From NCBI GenBank assembly GCA_030762935.1, contig CM060888.1, positions 115,331,468-115,395,467 of the forward strand: 64,000 bases of DNA. Reading direction: 5' to 3'. Source of the DNA: Hymenopus coronatus. Its lineage: Eukaryota > Arthropoda > Insecta > Mantodea > Hymenopodidae. Both the position numbers and the translations under genes were made by a program. Positions within the stretch are counted from its first letter, which is position 1, and each line of letters opens with the position of its first letter. Below, one piece after another: positions 23,437 through 34,357 of this stretch. The notes beneath the pieces were generated by a model. It saw only the letters and a list, made by a program, of their open reading frames with translations. It was not told the origin of the DNA and did no database searches.

Positions 23437-24009
23437 AAGAACAAACTGCAAGTACATTTAGAGAGAGTGAGAGAAAGAGCGAGAGATAAAGAAATACATA
23501 ACGTTTTGTATTAAATCAGTAACATACCTATCAATCATGTTACATGTCTTTGCACAGTAATAAAACTATCTTGGCGCACGAGAATTACCTACCATATTGA
23601 AGGAGAAAATAGATATGTGTAGCAAGATTAGAATTAACAATGGAATGTAGTTTCAAATTATACATGTAACAAATAAGAAGTCGGTATTTTTGGTGATTAA
23701 TTTATAAAATCAATTAGGCGACTGAGCTACTATGACTGTCTCAAAATTACATACTCAAAGAAACTGCACAATCATAATCGTTTCTTCCAGTAAAGAAATT
23801 CAGTTAACTGTCATACATACTTTGATATCATTCAAAATAAAGCGATTATTCAGGAGTTTAACATTGAAATTACGCTACTTGAAAGGAGTGGTTTATTACT
23901 TCATCGTAATGTAAGAAACCCCGGCTAATTAGCCTAAAGTAAATTATGAATAAATGTACAAATTATTTACTAGCTAGAACACGTTATTGACACTATTTGC
24001 TTTCAAACT
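23437..24009. other. Intergenic A+T-rich stretch
   Basis: A GA-rich run lies at about 23461-23492. I see no gene. Confidence 0.4.
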
Positions 24010-24490
24010 ATCATACAATCACTAAATCATTACAATGATAGTATCATTCGTGTTAGGACTCAGTATGCATTTATTTTACCTCATTAACCTCTAGAGGCAT
24101 CTTTGGCATACTGTGTACAAGATTTTTGCAAGTTTCTCATATGTATGAGTGACTCCTTAGTTTCTTCCCACCTTTAGTTTCTTCTTAACAATTGAACAAA
24201 GTCTCTCGGTGGGATTCAGTTTAGGACTATTTCCTGGCCATTCAAGGCCTTTGACGTGGGAGTCTTGCAAAGGACATGTTAGTCTTTTTGCTCAATGACG
24301 TGGTACGATTTCCTGTATAAATGTACAGTATTTATCTAGATCCATTCTCTTCTTCTCTGTATACTGTGACATGTTGATGCTTTACTTTCCGAGCAACACA
24401 TTCACATCTTATGCTTCTCCTCCCCTCCTAGGCACAGGCTTTCCGATGCTGAATATGGGCTCTTCGGAGAAGCAACCCTGAAAACATTAG
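24010..24490 (-). pseudogene. Tc1-type transposase fragment
   Basis: On the - strand the frame reads FSEEPIFSIGKPVPRRGGEA, which aligns with FSDE..F.......R..GE, so the first catalytic Asp appears as Glu. Next come MDLDKYCTFIQEIVPRH, LQDSHVKGLEWPGNSPKLNP and TERLCSIVKKKL. The LEWPG.SP.LNP.E.L motif is diagnostic of Tc1-like DD34E transposases. The Asp of SPDLNP has become Lys, while the catalytic Glu of NP.E is kept. The segment that should hold the second Asp is deleted. Several stops are present and no inverted repeats were found. Confidence 0.7.
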
Positions 24491-24524
24491 TGGGGTAGAA
24501 GAAGTTATGCTGAATTTTAAAATG

Positions 24525-24890
24525 GAATTAAGCCTGGGAGGCCTTGGGCTCAAAGCCTATGGGCGACCTATCTGTTTGAGGTTTTTCATGGTTTCCCTCG
24601 ATCGCCAAAGTGAATATTGGACTGGGAATTTAAAATCACGACCCAAAGTTTCACCTTTAGTCCAAGACAAAAAACAAAACCGAAGACGGTAATTGTGATT
24701 GCGCTGGCGTAAGCAGCAGATGGTCAGCACCCCTGTTTATCGCGGTGTGAGGAGATGAGACCTTAAAGGCTAGCTCCACTTTGACATTTGCCTACGACTG
24801 GTAGAACAGCTGACTGGCCGGCACTTTTACACATGTTGTGCTTGGCGCGAAGCAAAGGTAATGTGGTTCAGGGATGAGACCTTAAAAAAA
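24525..24890 (+). mobile_element. SINE-like segment with a shared body motif
   Basis: CCTATCTGTTTGAGGTTTTT and CATGGTTTCCCTCGATCGCC resemble the body of the element at 32640-32850 (CCTATCTG, GGTTTTTGCGG, GTTTCCCC on its - strand). GATGAGACCTTAAA occurs twice, at about 24753 and 24874, the second time followed by a poly(A) run that looks like a retroposon tail. I could not find a clear Pol III head. The two tails suggest one SINE after another. Confidence 0.4.
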
Positions 24891-24995
24891 AAAAATATAC
24901 TATCCATCACATACCATCCGCGAGATCTCTTACCGAACGGTTCCGTCGCGATATAACCAAATTGTTAAACAGACGTAAAATAAAATAGATTTAAA

Positions 24996-25474
24996 ACAAA
25001 TTTGGTGTGTTACATTCACATGACTTTTCCTACCAGTTCTGCAAACAATATTATTTTACCTTCACCGCTAATCGCGATAAGGTTTAGAAAAAATGGTCTT
25101 ATTACTTGATTTCTTGTAAATAAAATGGAAATAAGGAAATACACTTGGCTAGACCGATTGCCATATTTTAAAAGCGGGTCGCTATGTGATAAATTAAAAT
25201 TCGGTAATCTTTGCATGGCCAGGATTAAAAATAAAAGAGAGATGAAACGATTAATAGTTTGAAATTGAAACTACTAACAAGGAATATCTCGGGAATAGTT
25301 AACTGAAATATATATATATATGACATACAGAATGAAGAAGTATTCAAAAGCTATTCCCAAAAAGTTCAACATATACATTTGTCATAAAAGAGGTCCCAAA
25401 ACATGATTTTCCGGAGGGTGCAATACAATACCCTCTCTCTAGTTATGTACATAGTACGTGCAGAGAAAGTAAAG
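24996..25474 (-). mobile_element. HER repeat copy, internally deleted
   Basis: Both termini are present (TTTACTTTCTCTGCACGTAC and GTCATGTGAATGTAACACAC on the - strand). The central part, from the GT block to the AAAATGGCTCTAACG block, is missing. An (AT)n run replaces the junction near 25310-25322. With the + strand copy at 25580 it forms a head-to-head pair. Confidence 0.8.
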
Positions 25475-25579
25475 ATGGAGAGTCATGTTGTACTCCAGAC
25501 TCCTTCTTCTGACTACTCCTATTACATATCTATGACAACTGGGAGAGTGTCATCCTCATAACTCCTCAAATTATTTCCT

Positions 25580-26416
25580 ATTTACTTTCTCTACACGACT
25601 ATGTACATAGTGCATAGCGGAAGTATTACACTCCACCCAAAAATTCGATACCAAGATTTCACCGGAAATATATATTTTATAACATTTTCTGAAAAAGGTC
25701 CGTGTGTGTCCGTGTGTCCATGTGTCTATGAACACAACTCAAAAACGAAAAGTCGTAAAATACCAAACTCGGTATTCAAGTTTAGTATTTTCCCTCTCTG
25801 CGACACGAAGAATTTCAGAAAAATCCTCCCCAGACTATTCTTTACATGGAACTTTTTCCGAAAAATTTTATTTCTCAAAAATGGCTCTAACGATCTTGAT
25901 TAAAATATCGTATATTAGAGATATTTACCTGACAAATAAATGTATATCATGAATTTTCTGGGAATAGCCTCTGGAGACTACTTTATTTTGGATGAATTTT
26001 ACGGAAGTTTACATAACTGCTTAACAGTAAGATATACAAAAACTTGCCACACAAAGAATGTAGAGCACGTTAAAACACACAACTTATATTACATACATAT
26101 TTTTCGTTAAGTTATTTGTTGTTGAGATATTCCTTGTTTTTGGTTTCACCTTTAAAACACTTACACTTTTATTATACAGGAATTTGTCAACTGCTGTCCA
26201 CACAAACAAAGGAACATCAGTCACATAGCAACCAGCTTTTGGCTTTCACTTTAACCTATGGTACTCCCTTATTTCGCTTCTACTTACAAGGAAGCAAGTA
26301 ATAAGACTATTTCTGCTATTTTTTTCTCGATTAACATGAATTAAATAGAAGCATAATCTTTTTAACAATAATTTGTTGCAGAGATGTAGAGAAATTCATA
26401 TGAATTGAAGATTTTT
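25580..26416 (+). mobile_element. HER repeat copy, full length
   Basis: It has TTTACTTTCTCTACACGACT, the TATGTACATAGTG core, all internal blocks and the terminal GATGTAGAGAAATTCATATG. The 5' end faces the - strand copy at 24996-25474 across a spacer of about 100 bases. Confidence 0.9.
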
Positions 26417-27552
26417 ATGCACGTTACAGCGTGTTGTTAAAGAGATACCTTATTTCTCATATATCTTCGTAATGATATTGTTTGGTACTAATTTACAAAC
26501 GTACATGTTATTGCAGGAATCTATACACAAGCTACTTTGGTAGAAAAATAAAAGTAAAGCGAATCGGGGTCACAAAAGCATTGGTTTATAGAAAAGGAAA
26601 GCTGTTTTGTCCAGAACTAATATCCGGAAATGAGATGGTTACCGAGCGGTAGCGCACTGTATAATTTTCGCTATATGTGTCTCACGACCACACTTAAGCT
26701 GAGGTTTTATGTGATGCACTCTATAATTACACATGCTACATGCAGCGGGAATAATATAAGTAAGAAAACCTTTCTGGCTTGTTTTGCCTCCACATTCAAG
26801 CATTCAGTGCTTATTTTATAGCATCTGCAGCCTTGCCCATAAAGAATTATTCGTTTTGTATAATATCGTTGTATAGTTTTAACAAGAAACCTACTAGCAC
26901 CATGGAGCATTCCTTCGCTAGCGGAAAATTAAGGCTTAATAGGTATACCGTTATCTTCATAGCGATTAACCTGCTAAAATTGTTTATGTAAACCTTTTCA
27001 AATAACTCCATATAGCAGATATGCAAAGCAAATGTATATGTAATGTCATCTGCGGCATACATAATGATAATCATAAACAACCGCTTCATTTCTTCAACGT
27101 AATTTCGTCTCGTTATTGTTTAGGTTAGAACGTAGCCAAACAAAACATTTTATATATTTTCACCTCGAGGTGTTCGATTTGCGACAGAAATAATACAGTA
27201 GGACTCTGATACCTGTTTAACATTGAGGACAATTTGCATAAAACTTATTAATCCTTTGGAAAGTTTTTATGCACTATCTGTGTCTAATCTTTTACCAATT
27301 TCTAACAAATATTAAAGGTGTCGATACCAGGTTCTCAACTTTTAAAATTTCAACATTTTACCCATATATGTGCATTGGTAGCCAAAAATAGTCAGTTTGG
27401 TAGTGGTCTCTGTAAGACTTAAAGTATTTTAATCAACTTTCTTCGATTCACTATATATAAAATTTCAGCTCTCGTTTCAATTTGCGACTGTTTTGTTGGC
27501 TCGTAACCACATCCCTGTGTTAGCGGTTTACATTTGTAACCTGCGTTCTTTT
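26417..27552. other. Intergenic stretch
   Basis: Apart from a possible SINE head at 26634, nothing assignable. Open frames on both strands around 26700-27090 overlap each other and look like A+T-rich noise. Confidence 0.4.
26634..26720 (+). mobile_element. Possible tRNA-like SINE head
   Basis: GATGGTTACCGAGCGGTAGC resembles the A-box region of the SINE found on the - strand at 37405-37742 (ATTACCGAGCGAGCTGCACC). No convincing B box follows at the right distance. Confidence 0.3.
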
Positions 27553-27808
27553 TTTACTTTCTCTACACGTACTAGGTACGTGATCAATAGAGGAGGCATT
27601 GCATTCCACCCAAAAATGCGATACGGAGATTTCACCGGAAGTACACTAATAACGAGAGTGACGGGCGATGTGTACACATTATAGAGCTGTAATCATTTTA
27701 TTAATCTTCATAAAGTTACAATTAAATCTACCTTTAAATTATATTTTCAATAATAATCCATATTATAAATAAAATTTATTGTAGGGTCCCCTGCATCCAA
27801 AAAAGGTA
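27553..27808 (+). mobile_element. HER repeat, 5' fragment with a small insertion
   Basis: The left terminus and the GATTTCACCGGAA block are present up to about 27642. About 138 bases of foreign A+T-rich DNA follow, then GGGTCCCCTGCATCCAAAAA resumes the HER order. After that a complete copy begins, so this is the truncated first member of a head-to-tail pair. Confidence 0.75.
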
Positions 27809-28688
27809 ATTTTACTTTTTCTACACGTACTATCTACATAGTGTATAGAGAAGGTATTTTAATGCATCCAAACATTCGATACCGAGATTTCATCGGAAAT
27901 ACATGTTTTGGTACCCCCTGAACCCAAAAAAAGAATTTTTAGAAAAATGTCAGGTATGCATCTGTGTGTGTACGTCTATGGGCAGCATAGTTCAAAAACG
28001 AAAAGTGGATTTAATACCAAATTTGGTATTTAATTGAGTATCTTCCAAGGATGCGACACGAAGCTTTTCAAGAAACCCCCCCAAATACCCTTTATATGCA
28101 ACATTTTTCAAAAATTTTGATTTTTTCAAGAATGTCTCTAACGATTTTGATTATAATATCTTATGTATGAGATATTTTTATGACATACGAAATGATTTTA
28201 AATTTTCTGGAAATTGTCTCTGAAGACCTCTTCATATTGGATGATTTTTATATAATTGGCAAACTGTAAGAGATATACAAAAACTTTCTACACAAAAAAT
28301 GTAGATCTCATTATAGCACGCAATTTATGTCATATACATTTTTTATAGAGTTAACCGTTTTCGTGATATTCCGGATTATTGATTTCAATTTTAAGCCATT
28401 TTTCTCGAACGGAAGACACCTTTCTACTCGTTTCTCGTTTGTTTACTCCTGACAAGCAATGAAAAATAACATTGTTTCACATAGCGACCGGCCTTTAAAG
28501 GATGAGACTTTCGTTTTAGCCTGTGCATTTTCTTATTTCCCTTCTGCTTACAAGAAAGCTAGTAATAAGGCTAAGTTTATGTTTATCTTGATTAGCAAGA
28601 GGTAGTTAACAGATTGATGTTTTGAAGGAAATATTTGTTTATGGAAAAACTAGAGGACGTCATATGAATGGAACACATTAGATTTTAT
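27809..28688 (+). mobile_element. HER repeat copy, full length
   Basis: It runs from TTTACTTTTTCTACACGTAC to CTAGAGGACGTCATATGAATG and GGAACACATTAGATTTTA. The right half belongs to the variant with TTTCTCGTTTGTTTACTCCT. The terminal T/A-rich tail has grown into a (TTA)n microsatellite at 28683-28730. Confidence 0.9.
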
Positions 28689-28700
28689 TATTATTATGAA

Positions 28701-28730
<30 letters not shown>
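28683..28730. repeat. (TTA)n microsatellite at the end of a HER copy
   Basis: A nearly pure ATT run begins within the terminal GATTTTATT of the preceding repeat. Confidence 0.9.
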
Positions 28731-28731
<1 letters not shown>

Positions 28732-28784
28732 GATGTATCTACTATAGGTAGGTAATCTTGTCTTCTCGCCCTTGCATATTCTCA

Positions 28785-29549
28785 TAACTCTACCACGTAC
28801 AGACAAAGTTTATAGTAGACAGAGAAGATATTTTAATTCACCTAAACAATCAATACTGATATCTTTCAGGTATTACATGTTTTGAGGTCCCGGAACAAAA
28901 CAACCTTTTAAGAAGAAGATAAATACGCGTGCGCCTGAGTGTATGTCCCTCTTTGAACAGAATTGATCAAAACAAAACTTGCTATTTAAGTCAGCGCTTT
29001 CCAAGGATGTGGCTCGAATATTTTCAATAAAATCCCTCACCCCAAACTACCCTTTGTATTGAAAATTTTTCAAAAAAGTTGATCTTCTCAAAATAATTAA
29101 ATTGCTATATGGTTTTGATATAGTGTATATATTACTTGAAATGCATATCTTGAATTTCCTGGGAATACCTCTGAATTCTTATTCATTCTGGATGACTTTA
29201 CATAGCTGGAATACGAAAATAGGTAGAGAAAACGTTACTGCACAAACATTGTAGATCTCTTTAAATTACACAATTTATAACACATACATTTGTTGTAGAG
29301 TCAACTATTGTTATTTGTTATTAGTTAACATTTTAAAATACTTATACATTTCTCAAATGGAAAATCGTTATTCATTTTTCTTTCTCTTGGTCAAACAAAG
29401 AAAACGGAATCTCAATGCATTGCATAGTAACCAACTCTTCAAATACTTGACTATCACCTTAGCTTAGTGCATTTCTTTATTTCTCTAAATGTTTATATCG
29501 ATATATGTACGTGAAGTAGATAGAAAGTTATGTAACACATCAGATTTGT
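28785..29549 (+). mobile_element. HER repeat copy, divergent
   Basis: The left end is eroded (CTACCACGTACAGACAAAGT). The middle blocks ATCCCTCACCCCAAACTACC and GAATTTCCTGGGAATACCTC are clear. The right end is shortened to AGATAGAAAGTTATGTAACACATCAGATTT. Confidence 0.8.
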
Positions 29550-29759
29550 TCCTATATTGTCTTTTAATAGCGATTCTGTCTTTGCAGGGAGTGCAACACA
29601 TTTTGAAGCAGCCTGTGCTAAAGCTTGCGAAACACGATATTTTTCATCAATGAAATAAATTACAGTCAATCTACCATGTACATATTTGACAGCGGCTGAC
29701 CATACCGCAAGAGCACATGTTAAAGCGGTAAGCCACAAAACAAGCAGAAACAAATGCAC
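29493..29759 (-). other. Unassigned open frame with hydrophobic N terminus
   Basis: An 88-codon frame starts with MHLFLLVLWLTALTCALAVW, which looks like a signal peptide or membrane helix. It continues with SAAVKYVHGRLTVIYFIDEK, and its last part overlaps the end of a HER copy. On the + strand the same stretch follows a good splice acceptor (CTGTCTTTGCAG, ending about 29588) and is open for only some 23 codons. The two readings compete and neither matches a family I know. It may be chance. Confidence 0.2.
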
Positions 29760-30044
29760 GTAGAGGCGTGAAAGGTTTTAATTCACCCATCTGACCTGAA
29801 AGCAACACTTTCGTTTTCTTAGCTTTACTCAGCGTCATTAATCAAATAACATGTTCATTATCTTTCCCTGTATCTCCTTTATTTTCGGGAATGGCTTTAG
29901 CTTTTTCATTAACTTTATTCAACTGGAAGGAGAACTTGGTGCGTTTATTATATCCATATCGAAAGAATTCGTGAGTTTAGCTTAGCTAAAGATTGAGATA
30001 ACAAATAAAACAAAAGGCATAAATACCTAGAATTTTTTTTTTAT
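29550..30044. other. Intergenic stretch
   Basis: Only the unassigned - strand frame just listed overlaps it. I recognise no repeat. Confidence 0.35.
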
Positions 30045-30730
30045 TTGAACCAAAACTGTATATCGAGATTTCATCAAAACATATGTTTAAAGTCCCATAA
30101 ACAAAAAAAGTAGATAAAATTTTCTTGTATAAGTGCTTGAGCGAGCAGTAAAAGTCAAAAAAGAGCAGTTCAATAATCACCAAGCCTGCTACTTAGGTTC
30201 AATATCTTAAAATCTGCAACGCGAAGGCTTTAGACAAAATTTGCCACCCAAACTGCCTTTACACGCAATATTTTTTCGAAACTGTTTATCGTCTCTAAAT
30301 TGGCCGCAACGATTGCGTTAAAATACCACACGTATTTACTAACAAATAATATATAGATATGTCTTGATAGAAAAGGAGTTTTGCATAGTTTTTGAGATGC
30401 AACCAGTTTTTTGGCATCTGCCGTTTCTGAAATATTCTCTCATATTGGTTAACACTGATGATATTTCGTAGTTTAAGTGCTGTCGCTATTCAGTTGTTTC
30501 TCGCGATGTCTGGAAAAAAGATATGGAAAGTTTAAGCCACAGTGAGTAAATTTAAAACACCAATTAGTTTGCTCTATTCCTCTTGTACTTTCAAAGTAAT
30601 GTGTAGGAACTATATCTGCAAATGTTTATCTCGAAGCTAAAAAAGTAAATTTGCATAGTAATATTTTTTTGATTGTAAGAAGATTATAGTGGGTAGAGGA
30701 AGTCATGGCTACGTAACACATCATATTTTT
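30045..30730 (+). mobile_element. HER repeat copy, degenerate, first of a tandem pair
   Basis: TATCGAGATTTCATCAAAAC and ATCTGCAACGCGAAGGC align with the reference. The 5' terminal palindrome is lost. It ends GGTAGAGGAAGTCATGGCTA then AACACATCATATTTTT, directly followed by the next copy. Confidence 0.75.
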
Positions 30731-31521
30731 AGTTTCTCTGCACGTAATATGTACAAAGTGTATAGAGAAGGTATTGCATTCCACCCAAAAATTTGACGTC
30801 GAAATTTCACTGGAAATACACGTTTTAAACCCCCCTGTATAAAAAAGCCGTCGTCCGTGTGTGTGTGTCCAGGTGTTTGCGAACATATTTGCTATTTAAG
30901 TTTAGCATCTTCCGGGGATGCGACATTAACATTTTGAGAAAAATCCCCCCCACCCCAAACTACCTTTACATGTAAAATATTTCTAAAATTTTGATTTTCT
31001 TAAAAAATGGTACTAACGATTTTGATTTAAATACCGTGTATTAAAGATCTTTCCTGAAAAAATATTTCTTGAATTTTCTGGGAATAGGTTCCGAAAACCT
31101 GTTTGTTCTGGATGAATTTTGCTTAATTCTGCATAATGGGTAAATCGTAAGAGATAGACAGAAACTTACTATACAGAAACGGTAGATCTCGTTAAAACAC
31201 ACAATTTATGTCACATATATTTTTTTCGTGGAGTTAATCATTTTTGACATTTCTTGTTATTTGCTTCAATTCTAAAAACTTAAAAATTTTCACATACGGA
31301 ATTGGCAGATTCTGGTAATGCAAAGAAACGGATTTCATCGACATGGCAACCAGCTTTTAAAAGATTTGATTATCACTTTTGCCTAATTTCCTTTCTGCAT
31401 ACAAGGAAGCAAGTGATAGGGCCGTTTTTGTTCATGTTTATCTCGATTATCATGAAGTACATGGAATAATAAGTTTTTTAACAATAATACTTTGTTACTA
31501 AGATGTAACACATTAGATTTT
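30731..31521 (+). mobile_element. HER repeat copy, second of a tandem pair
   Basis: It starts AGTTTCTCTGCACGTAATAT right at the T-run of the preceding copy. It continues through all blocks to GATGTAACACATTAGATTTTT. The TAGAGAAAG element near the 3' end is deleted. Confidence 0.9.
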
Positions 31522-33045
31522 TAGATTAAATAAATTGATTTGTTTGAGTTTTACTAAAAATAAAGATAAGCAAAGCTTCTAAATGTACACTTTAGGATTG
31601 GGATTAATTACGGACGGAGCCCCTAGGACTCTGAGGTAGATTACCGGACTTTAGCTCTTTGACACATACGTGACCCCAGGTAGGGTTGAAGGGAGAGGCC
31701 CGAAGGCGACCACATCCGGATGATGACGGGCGCAAACATAGATGGAGTCCCTATCGGCTACAGCTAGAACGCTTCCGACGCCGCCCTAGGCCCTACTTCG
31801 AGCGTCCTGAGGTAGTTCTGAAGGAAGGCAGTCCCAACCGAATGTTCCTGACGACGATGCCAGCTGTACTGGGTTTTGGCCTTTTAGGTGTTCTAGAAAG
31901 ATGAGACAGTTTGAGGTTGCCTAATAATTCAGGATTTCTAAATGTCTATTTCAAAGAAGATAAAATAATTCCATTCCTCTGTTGTTTACTTAACTATTAG
32001 AATTTAACTTACATATGTCTGGCTATTATCTCTTTCCTTAAATACAATTAGTATTGGAAATTAGAAATCACAATATAAAGTTCTTTTGTACGTGTGTATG
32101 TCGCCTCGTTTCATTTAACCAATAATTTAAATCTAATGTCAAAGAGCAAAGCCGATAACAAAGTCGAAGAAAGAATTTAGAATGGCCAAAATAACTAATT
32201 TCCCCCCAAAATTAGGATGTCCAAAATGTTACCTTTCATACAAGATAGCACCGATCTTGTGTTCCCCTCGATGCATTCACTATGTCGTCTGCCGTGCGAT
32301 GAAAAACCGGAACTCACTCACAATGTCTGTGAACCGTCCTTATAAACCCTGCTGGGATAGCGTATAGTTCGATTCTTCACCACCAGCCGCCAAAGCTGCT
32401 TAGAGCAGTGAACTCTATCCACTTTAGTTAGAACAAGTGTAGTAACTGTTGAGTGTAGCTCCAGGAACGTATAACTGGTAGCCGTTAGTCACTTCATAGG
32501 CGTAATTTCTGGCTGTTATATGTTTGAAGCCAACCGCCTCAGCTTCATGGTGAAGTACTAACTTATTGTCCTTATCGAGAGGAGTAGACAGTATACAGGA
32601 TAATCTTTTACAATGCGCAAATCACCAGCCAGCCGCAACACACAAAACATCATCGCCTGGTCCTTCAACAATGGAAGTAATGAGAACAGGAAATAGTGGA
32701 CCAGAAAAATCGGCGGATGAAATGAACCTACCCAACATTTGACCATCCGGGGAAACCCCCGCAAAAACCATGAATCAGATAGGCCGATCTCACCCGTGAC
32801 CGCCCGAATGTGGACCACAGACAAAACCGCCTGAGCATCCCATTCGGTTACAAGTAAATTACACAGCTATGAATGTATGCTTGTTTCATTGCTTTTTCTA
32901 CCGTTTACTTAATGTAGAGAAACTATTGTATTCATTTTTGAAAAATGGAAATCCGACCATCTCCAAAAATTGACATCATGAGTAAAAAAAATATTTACGT
33001 AAATAAAAATAAACAAAGTAAAAGGTAAAAGATCCGCGTGGGCTC

Positions 33046-33049
<4 letters not shown>
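31522..33049. other. Intergenic stretch with a G+C-rich island and a SINE-like segment
   Basis: The island 31610-31905 is much richer in G+C than its neighbours and encodes an Arg-rich frame (+ strand, about 72 codons from 31686). I recognise neither a protein nor a repeat there. Between 31905 and 32640 nothing is assigned. Confidence 0.35.
32640..32850 (-). mobile_element. SINE-like segment
   Basis: On the - strand it reads CGGCCTATCTGATTCATGGT, TTTTTGCGGGGGTTTCCCC and GGATGGTCAAATGTTGGG. A GGTTTTC-GGTTTCCC-GGCAAATGCCGGGA body is common in insect SINEs, and the same pattern is seen at 24580-24650. No clear head or tail. Confidence 0.4.

Positions 33050-33125
<76 letters not shown>
33050..33125. 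repeat. Compound (GT)n(GA)n microsatellite
   Basis: A pure GT run (33050-33090) passes directly into a GA run with a single CA interruption. Confidence 0.95.
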
Positions 33126-33234
33126 AAGAGGGACTAAGAGAAAAAGAGAGAAGAAGTGAGACCAAAGGAGAGAAAGCTAGTATTTTCATGGAATATTTCT
33201 CATCTCAATGAACCCCTTTAGCCAAAACATTTGC

Positions 33235-33485
33235 TTCTTTACTGAAAATGGCTGCAACGATGTGTATTTTAAGATAATGACACCACGAATACAGGTATAT
33301 CTTACTTTTTTGTAAATAACGTATGAATTCCTAGCATTATCATTGAATTTGATATAACTCTGAAATATTGAGAACCAGATACAAACCGTGCTAAAGGAAA
33401 ACTGTAGAACTGTATAAAATATGTGGTTTATGTCAAATATTAAATAACATATAGTTTCCGAAATACTGGTTGTTTAGTAGGTTTC
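33235..33485 (+). mobile_element. Possible old HER fragment
   Basis: The order ACTGAAAATGGCTGCAACGA, GGTATATCTT, ATATGTGGTTTATGTCAAAT and GTTTCCGAAATACTGGTTGT follows the HER right half. Identity is low and the ends cannot be placed. Confidence 0.4.
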
Positions 33486-33747
33486 CTATATAAGCCATCA
33501 GTAGAACATGTGTGAAAATGTACGATTTCTTTTCTTCACACGAGTGTTTGTGCACCTTGCATGCCGTCTAGTCCATTTTGCCTAAATTGAAGTAATTTCT
33601 AGGTACACATTTTCCGCGATAGATAATGGTAAGGTGGACAGAAAAAGGAGTATATGTGGATATATAGTGAGGGCATCAAAAGTAACACAAATAACTAAAT
33701 CGCAGATGAACTTACACTTTTTACCTACAAGTAGCCAACTTTCTTAA

Positions 33748-34016
33748 CTACTTGTCCCACTGTGATATCAGTTTCAATAAGTCCTGTTCGTAGAAATCCG
33801 TTTTCCTGGAATATAACCGAATATACCCATCTGCGGACTGCTGATTTCACTTCCGCATCTGTCGCAAAGGAATTTCTTCATGGGACCAAACAATTGAAAA
33901 TCCGACGTTGCAAGATCCGGACTGTATGGTGGATGCTGGAGCACCTCCCAATCAATTTGGCGACTTTCTGACCAACAGCAGCAACAACATTGGGACGAGT
34001 AGTGTCCGCGGCGCAC
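33748..34016 (-). pseudogene. Mariner transposase C-terminal fragment
   Basis: The - strand holds DTTRPNVVAAVGQKVAKL, a degraded DNARPHVA motif carrying the second catalytic Asp. After a frameshift comes WEVLQHPPYSPDLATSDFQL with the third Asp in SDFQLF. It continues PMKKFL, then a shifted EVKSAVRRWVYS and a C terminus LISQWDK before a TAG. The WEVL.HPPYSPDL..SD..LF signature is that of mariner D,D34D transposases. The first Asp and N-terminal half are missing, and I found no flanking inverted repeats. Confidence 0.85.
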
Positions 34017-34193
34017 CTATCGCGAGCCGTCGCTAACTGCACTTGTCCCAGTCGCCCATTCTTTAAAAATAGCGCGTTACGAACAAAACAGCCGGACAAA
34101 CAAAGGCCACTATGTCACTTCTCTGGGGCCAGCGAGTACCGAATTCGGAATTCTGAAAACTCAGTCAACCGAGTAAGGAAGTAAAAATAAAAA

Positions 34194-34328
34194 GTGTGAA
34201 TACAATAATTAATTGAACAATAAAATTGTGTTGTGTACACGGTGTGAGACGGTAGTTATCCAAATGTAAATTGTTGCGTTGTAGCCAATAAAGTTTGTTT
34301 AGCAGAACTGGTGTTTTCATTTGTTACA
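34194..34328 (+). repeat. Right part of an LTR (Ty3/Gypsy-type element)
   Basis: The segment ends GTTTTCATTTGTTACA just before the primer-binding site and includes a polyadenylation signal (CCAATAAAG). The left boundary is not certain and I find no matching second LTR within the window. Confidence 0.5.
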
Positions 34329-34329
34329 T

Positions 34330-34344
34330 TGGCGCCAGAAGTGG
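34330..34344 (+). promoter_or_regulatory. tRNA primer-binding site of an LTR retrotransposon
   Basis: TGGCGCCAGAAGTGG starts two bases after the LTR-like TTACA end. TGG at this position pairs with the CCA end of a tRNA. The sequence resembles tRNA-Leu-type primer sites of insect elements, but I cannot confirm the tRNA. Confidence 0.65.
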
Positions 34345-34357
34345 AATAAAAAATTAT

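Noticed and set aside
31686..31904. Arg-rich 72-codon frame as a gene
   Set aside because: No splice signals or family; kept only as part of an unexplained G+C-rich island.
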